Source: Chloroflexi bacterium RBG_16_57_11
GTDB lineage: Bacteria > Chloroflexota > Anaerolineae > Anaerolineales > UBA4823
Direction: 5' to 3'
NCBI GenBank assembly: GCA_001795165.1
Contig: MGNS01000051.1
Coordinates: 25,232 to 43,181, forward strand
Length of the DNA stretch: 17,950 nucleotides
The translations under genes and the position numbers were made by a program. Below are positions 14,805-17,950 of this stretch, one piece after another; the stretch's first letter is position 1; each line of letters begins with the position of its first letter. The notes under the pieces are model-generated. The model ran no database searches, was not told the origin of the DNA, and saw only the letters and a list, made by a program, of their open reading frames with translations.

Positions 14805-14855
14805 ATGGGATACAATATAGTAACTTTCGTGAAGATTTGGGTGAGGAAAAGATAC
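14786..14855. promoter_or_regulatory. Cluster of GTATC/GATAC repeats in the divergent promoter region
   Basis: GTATC at 14786-14790 and GATAC at 14798-14802 form an inverted repeat with a 7-nt centre. Further GATAC copies are at 14809-14813 and 14851-14855. The direct copies are spaced 11 and 42 bp apart, about one and four helical turns, putting them on one face of the DNA. They overlap candidate promoter elements in both directions, suggesting binding sites for the adjacent XRE-type regulator (inference). Confidence 0.45.
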
Positions 14856-14877
14856 TTGACGCTGGGGTGAAGCGGCA

Positions 14878-17304
14878 ATGGACAAGAGCGATTCATTGGG
14901 CTACTGGGTGCGGCGGCGGCGTAAATCGCTCGACCTGACCCAGGAAGAGCTTGCCGGACGGGTGGGTTGCGCGGTGGTCACGCTGCGCAAGATCGAGGCA
15001 GATCAGCGCCATCCTTCGCGCCAGATGGCCGAGCGGTTGGCCCTGTGCCTGGCATTGCCCCCAGATGAAAAAACGCTGTTTCTCGCCGTGGCTGCCGGAG
15101 AGCGACCGATGGACCGGTTGTATAACCCCCCGGAGTCACCTGGCAGCATAACTGCCGTCAGATCATCGGCCGGCAGCTATGCTGTCCATAAGCTCCCTGC
15201 ACCAATGACCTCCCTGATCGGTCGAACTGCAGAGCTGGCGGCAATCGTAAACTGCCTGCGCCGCAGAGATGTGCGCCTGCACACCTTGACGGGTCCGGTG
15301 GGCGTGGGTAAGACCCGCCTGGCAATCGAAGCGGGGCTACGTCTCCAGCAGGAATTACCGGATGGTGTGTACCTGGTGGCGTTAGCCTCAATTCAAGACC
15401 CCATGCTCGTCCCATCGGTCACCGCGACCGTATTGGGGGTGCGAGAAGTGCGAGGCCGGAGCATCGTGCAATCGGTGGTAGATTATCTGGCGGATAAGGA
15501 AATACTGCTGATCTTTGATAATTTCGAGCATCTACGGCCCGCAGCCAACTTTTTATCCGGGTTGTTAGAGTGTGCCCCCGGGCTCCGCATGCTGGTCACC
15601 AGCCGAGCTATCCTGCATCTCTACGGGGAGCATGAATATGTCCTCGCGCCCATGCCAGTGCCCGAAGCGAATAGCCCGTCTGGGGCAGCCGAAGCCGCCT
15701 CCGTGCGGTTGTTTTGTGAGCGGGCACAGGCAGCTCGGGCAGATTTCTGTTTGACGCCGGATCTGATTCCCATCGTGGTGCAGATTTGCCGGCGGCTTGA
15801 CGGTCTGCCGTTAGCCATTGAGCTGGCTGCGGCACGTATCAAGCTCTTTTCGCCTCAGGAATTGCTGGAGCGTCTTGAGCGGCGTTTGCCTTTGTTAACC
15901 CAGGGTACTACCGATTTGCCACCCCATACCCAGGTTTTGATAAATGCCATTGCCTGGAGCTATGGATTGCTGTCGCCATCCGAGCGCATGCTCCTGAACC
16001 GCCTGGCTGTATTCATGAGTGGCTTCAACCATTCAGCAGCCGAGGCGGTCTGCTCGTTTCCGTTTAGCGTACAAGTCTTTTTTACCGGCCGCGAGACCAC
16101 CCTAGCGTTACCCGAAATAACCCACGGCCTGACTGTGCTCTTGGATCACAGCCTGTTGCTACGCCAGGAGGTCAACGCCGTATCCGGATCCCGTTTCGTG
16201 ATGCTCGAAATCATTCGGGATTATGCATTGGAGCAGCTAAAGGCTGTTGGCGAGCTGGAATTATTGCAACGCCGACATGCTGAGTATTTCACAGACTGGG
16301 CTGAGCAGGCAGTGACGCACCTGTACGGGCCAGAACAGGCAGTCTGGCTGAAATACATGGAGCTGGAGGCCGATAACCTGCGGGCGGCCTTGAGCTGGTC
16401 CCTGGCGGTGAATCAGGCCGAGATGGCCGTCCGTATAGCCTGTGCGCTGGGGGTGTTCTGTCGGAGGCGTGGCTATTACAGCGAAGGGCGTGCCTGGCTG
16501 GAGCAGGTGCTGCCGCACATGGAACCCGCCTGCCTGCCCGAGGCGCTGCGGGCCAGGACACTCCAAACAGCGGGATCGTTAGCTTACCGGCAAGGGGATT
16601 CGTCTTCAGCGCGGCAATGGCTGGAAGAAAGCCTGGCGCTTTTCCGAACCTGCGCAGACCGGCCCGGCATCAGCAGGGTGCTGTTTGATCTGGGCTGGAT
16701 CGCCATCGATCAGGCGGAATGGTCCGAAGCAGCTCAATTTAATCAGGAAAGCCTTGCCCTGGCTCGAGAAGGGAATGATCCTCTGGGTATGTACCGGGCG
16801 CTGACCAACCTGGGATGGACCCGGTTATGCACCGGCGAGCAGAGTCAGGCCGCCGAGCTGTTTGGCGAGGCCAATGAGATCGCCGGACGCCTCGGGCATA
16901 CGAAAGGGATCGCAGTGTCCCTCACCAACCTGGCCTGGATTGCCCTGTACCAGGAAGATTTAGAGCGCGCCTCGGACCAGGCGACCGCGGGCCTGCGTCT
17001 GTGCCATCTGCTGGGAGAAAAAGAGGTACTGGTAGAGTGCCTGGAAATCCTGGTGATTGCCGCAACAATGGGCGGCCAGCTCGAGCACGCCGCCCGATTG
17101 AGCGGCGCAGTCCAGGCACTTTGGGATGCGCTGAAAATACAGCCTTCGACCACTCAACACTCAATCCTCTCCTACAAAGGAGCCCTGGAAACCTTGCGCA
17201 AGGAATTGCCTCGGGCGGTTTTCGCATCGGCCTGGCAGGATGGGAAGGAGAAGAGCCTGGATGCGACCGTAATCATGGCGCTGGATCATTCACACGCGTA
17301 TTAA
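14878..17304 (+). CDS. XRE-HTH / NB-ARC ATPase / TPR transcription regulator
   Basis: 808 residues. An N-terminal XRE HTH (residues about 8-62: LGYWVRRRRKSLDLTQEELAGRVGCAVVTLRKIE) is joined to a STAND ATPase with the lead-in TSLIGRTAELAAI, Walker A GPVGVGKT (139-146), Walker B LLIFDNFEH (210-218), the LVTSRA sensor and GLPLAIELAA. A winged-helix region follows, then C-terminal TPR units (several LxxLGWIxxxQxxWxEA-like repeats from about 530). These proteins couple ATP-driven oligomerisation and ligand sensing to DNA binding. GGTGA at 14866-14870 lies 7 nt before ATG 14878 and is the likely ribosome site. It probably controls the divergent SnoaL/ABM/matrixin genes; the inducer is unknown. Confidence 0.93.
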   Translation: MDKSDSLGYWVRRRRKSLDLTQEELAGRVGCAVVTLRKIEADQRHPSRQMAERLALCLALPPDEKTLFLAVAAGERPMDRLYNPPESPGSITAVRSSAGSYAVHKLPAPMTSLIGRTAELAAIVNCLRRRDVRLHTLTGPVGVGKTRLAIEAGLRLQQELPDGVYLVALASIQDPMLVPSVTATVLGVREVRGRSIVQSVVDYLADKEILLIFDNFEHLRPAANFLSGLLECAPGLRMLVTSRAILHLYGEHEYVLAPMPVPEANSPSGAAEAASVRLFCERAQAARADFCLTPDLIPIVVQICRRLDGLPLAIELAAARIKLFSPQELLERLERRLPLLTQGTTDLPPHTQVLINAIAWSYGLLSPSERMLLNRLAVFMSGFNHSAAEAVCSFPFSVQVFFTGRETTLALPEITHGLTVLLDHSLLLRQEVNAVSGSRFVMLEIIRDYALEQLKAVGELELLQRRHAEYFTDWAEQAVTHLYGPEQAVWLKYMELEADNLRAALSWSLAVNQAEMAVRIACALGVFCRRRGYYSEGRAWLEQVLPHMEPACLPEALRARTLQTAGSLAYRQGDSSSARQWLEESLALFRTCADRPGISRVLFDLGWIAIDQAEWSEAAQFNQESLALAREGNDPLGMYRALTNLGWTRLCTGEQSQAAELFGEANEIAGRLGHTKGIAVSLTNLAWIALYQEDLERASDQATAGLRLCHLLGEKEVLVECLEILVIAATMGGQLEHAARLSGAVQALWDALKIQPSTTQHSILSYKGALETLRKELPRAVFASAWQDGKEKSLDATVIMALDHSHAY

Positions 17305-17331
17305 TCAAATCTATCGGAAAGCCAAACCCGG

Positions 17332-17369
17332 TTGACAAAAGAACCAGATTGGCTTATTATTATCGTATG
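17332..17369 (+). promoter_or_regulatory. Near-consensus promoter with leaderless start of the PadR gene
   Basis: TTGACA (17332-17337), a 17-bp spacer and TATTAT (17355-17360) are followed after 6 nt by ATG 17367. The transcript is therefore expected to start at the ATG. No Shine-Dalgarno sequence is present. Confidence 0.8.
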
Positions 17370-17699
17370 TCGATAACGAAAACCGATACAATCCAGCGAA
17401 ACTTTTTCTTGGGTTTTATCCGCCTGCACATCCTTTTTCACGCCTCCCAGGAGCCGATCTTTGGGCTGGACATGATCCGCGAGCTGAACAGCCACGGCTA
17501 CACGCTCAGCCCTGGTACCCTGTACCCCATCCTGCACAACCTGGAGCGCGACGGATTCCTGCAATCCGAAAAGCAGGTGGTGGATGGCAAAGTGCGAAAA
17601 TATCATACTGTCACCGAGGCAGGTCGGGAAGCATTGAGCCAGGCGCTGGTAAAAGCGCGCGAGCTGATTGGTGAAATCGACCTCCAGATTGGCAGGTAA
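17367..17699 (+). CDS. PadR family transcription regulator
   Basis: 110 residues, the normal length of short PadR regulators. The winged HTH shows LHILFHASQEPIFGLDMIRELNSHGYTLSPGTLYPILHNLERDGFL, followed by the wing (KVRKYHTVTEAGREAL) and a C-terminal dimerisation helix. The frame is open far upstream inside the preceding gene, but the leaderless promoter and family alignment set ATG 17367. PadR proteins usually repress transporter or detoxification genes and respond to aromatic or hydrophobic compounds. The next gene, 4 nt downstream, is an MFS transporter, its likely operon partner and target. Confidence 0.93.
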   Translation: MSITKTDTIQRNFFLGFIRLHILFHASQEPIFGLDMIRELNSHGYTLSPGTLYPILHNLERDGFLQSEKQVVDGKVRKYHTVTEAGREALSQALVKARELIGEIDLQIGR

Positions 17700-17703
17700 G
17701 GCA

Positions 17704-17950
17704 ATGGCGAAGATGGAAAAATCTCGCCGGGCAAGCACAACCTTTGTCGTACTGGATTTACCTGCGGACGGTCGCATCCTCTTCAGCACGCGCATCTTAC
17801 GCCTGTTCGCTTACGGGTTCCTGTCAGTCGTCCTGGCGCTTTACCAGAGCCAGCTTGGGTTGAGCGAGGTCAACATTGGGTTGCTGCTTACCCTGACGCT
17901 GCTGGGCGACACGGCGATCTCGCTATGGATCACAACCAACGCAGATCGAA
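17704..17950 (+). CDS. MFS transporter, 3' end outside window
   Basis: The frame is open from ATG 17704 to the window end (82 codons). After a polar N-terminus it shows RILRLFAYGFLSVVLALY (first membrane helix), a short loop and IGLLLTLTLLGDTAISLWITTNADR (second helix plus the loop 2-3 start with the conserved acidic/basic residues of MFS permeases). The layout matches uncharacterised MFS exporters I know from bacteria. It follows the PadR stop by 4 nt, so a regulator-exporter pair is likely; the cargo is unknown. Confidence 0.8.
   Translation, partial: MAKMEKSRRASTTFVVLDLPADGRILFSTRILRLFAYGFLSVVLALYQSQLGLSEVNIGLLLTLTLLGDTAISLWITTNADR

Noticed and set aside
14856..14861. TTGACG as a -35 box for the XRE-NB-ARC gene
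   Set aside because: It is only 16 nt before the ATG and no -10 box could fit between it and a usable start.
17001..17366. Long N-terminal extension of the PadR gene
   Set aside because: It overlaps the end of the XRE-NB-ARC gene in another frame and precedes the TTGACA/TATTAT promoter.
1..17950. CRISPR array, tRNA, rRNA or insertion sequence
   Set aside because: No regularly spaced repeats, clover-leaf or rRNA-like sequence, and no transposase gene, were recognised by eye on either strand.

Overview
The window looks like a chromosomal accessory region of a mid-GC bacterium, most likely a member of the Chloroflexota (Anaerolineae-like). This is inferred from three very large ATPase-type transcription regulators (one MalT/LuxR-like, two of the AfsR/NB-ARC type), DUF4386 and DUF6326-like membrane proteins, and repeated zinc-free quinone-oxidoreductase-like genes. 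TGA is used as an ordinary stop by several genes here. Three genes have a -10 box exactly 6 nt before the start codon, so leaderless mRNAs appear to be common.

Layout. (1) 1-1488, minus strand: 5' part of an ATPase regulator cut by the window edge, divergent from a MalT-like LuxR regulator (1707-4424, plus). The latter carries a REP-like palindrome inserted in frame just after its Walker A motif. (2) 4647-6956, plus: a small conserved hypothetical protein, a medium-chain dehydrogenase/reductase (MDR), a four-helix membrane protein and a SAM methyltransferase, tightly packed. (3) 7166-11630, plus: a strong sigma70-type promoter with operator-like direct repeats drives six closely spaced genes. 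These encode a DUF2178-like membrane protein, a small XRE repressor, a DUF4386 membrane protein, a second MDR, a C_GCAxxG_C_C redox protein and a third MDR. (4) 11679-12230: a DUF1697 gene with a leaderless promoter. (5) 12231-13185: a stretch of decayed gene fragments (esterase remnant, DUF1059 gene with an amber stop, other debris). (6) 14708-13186, minus: SnoaL-like protein, antibiotic-biosynthesis-monooxygenase-like protein and a secreted matrixin-like protein whose first zinc histidine is proline. These are divergent from an XRE-NB-ARC-TPR regulator (14878-17304). (7) 17367-end: a leaderless PadR regulator followed by an MFS transporter cut by the window edge.

The most interesting item is the C_GCAxxG_C_C gene at 9701-10570. 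Its only good ribosome-binding site precedes ATG 9701, but codon 24 is TGA. That TGA falls on the first conserved Cys position of the first of two tandem Cys-motif repeats; the second repeat has Cys174 there. A 44-nt hairpin begins at the TGA and has a GUU apical loop 21 nt downstream, resembling a bacterial SECIS element. I read this as a probable selenoprotein in an uncharacterised NAD(P)H/thiol-type redox operon. The main alternative is a recent nonsense mutation.
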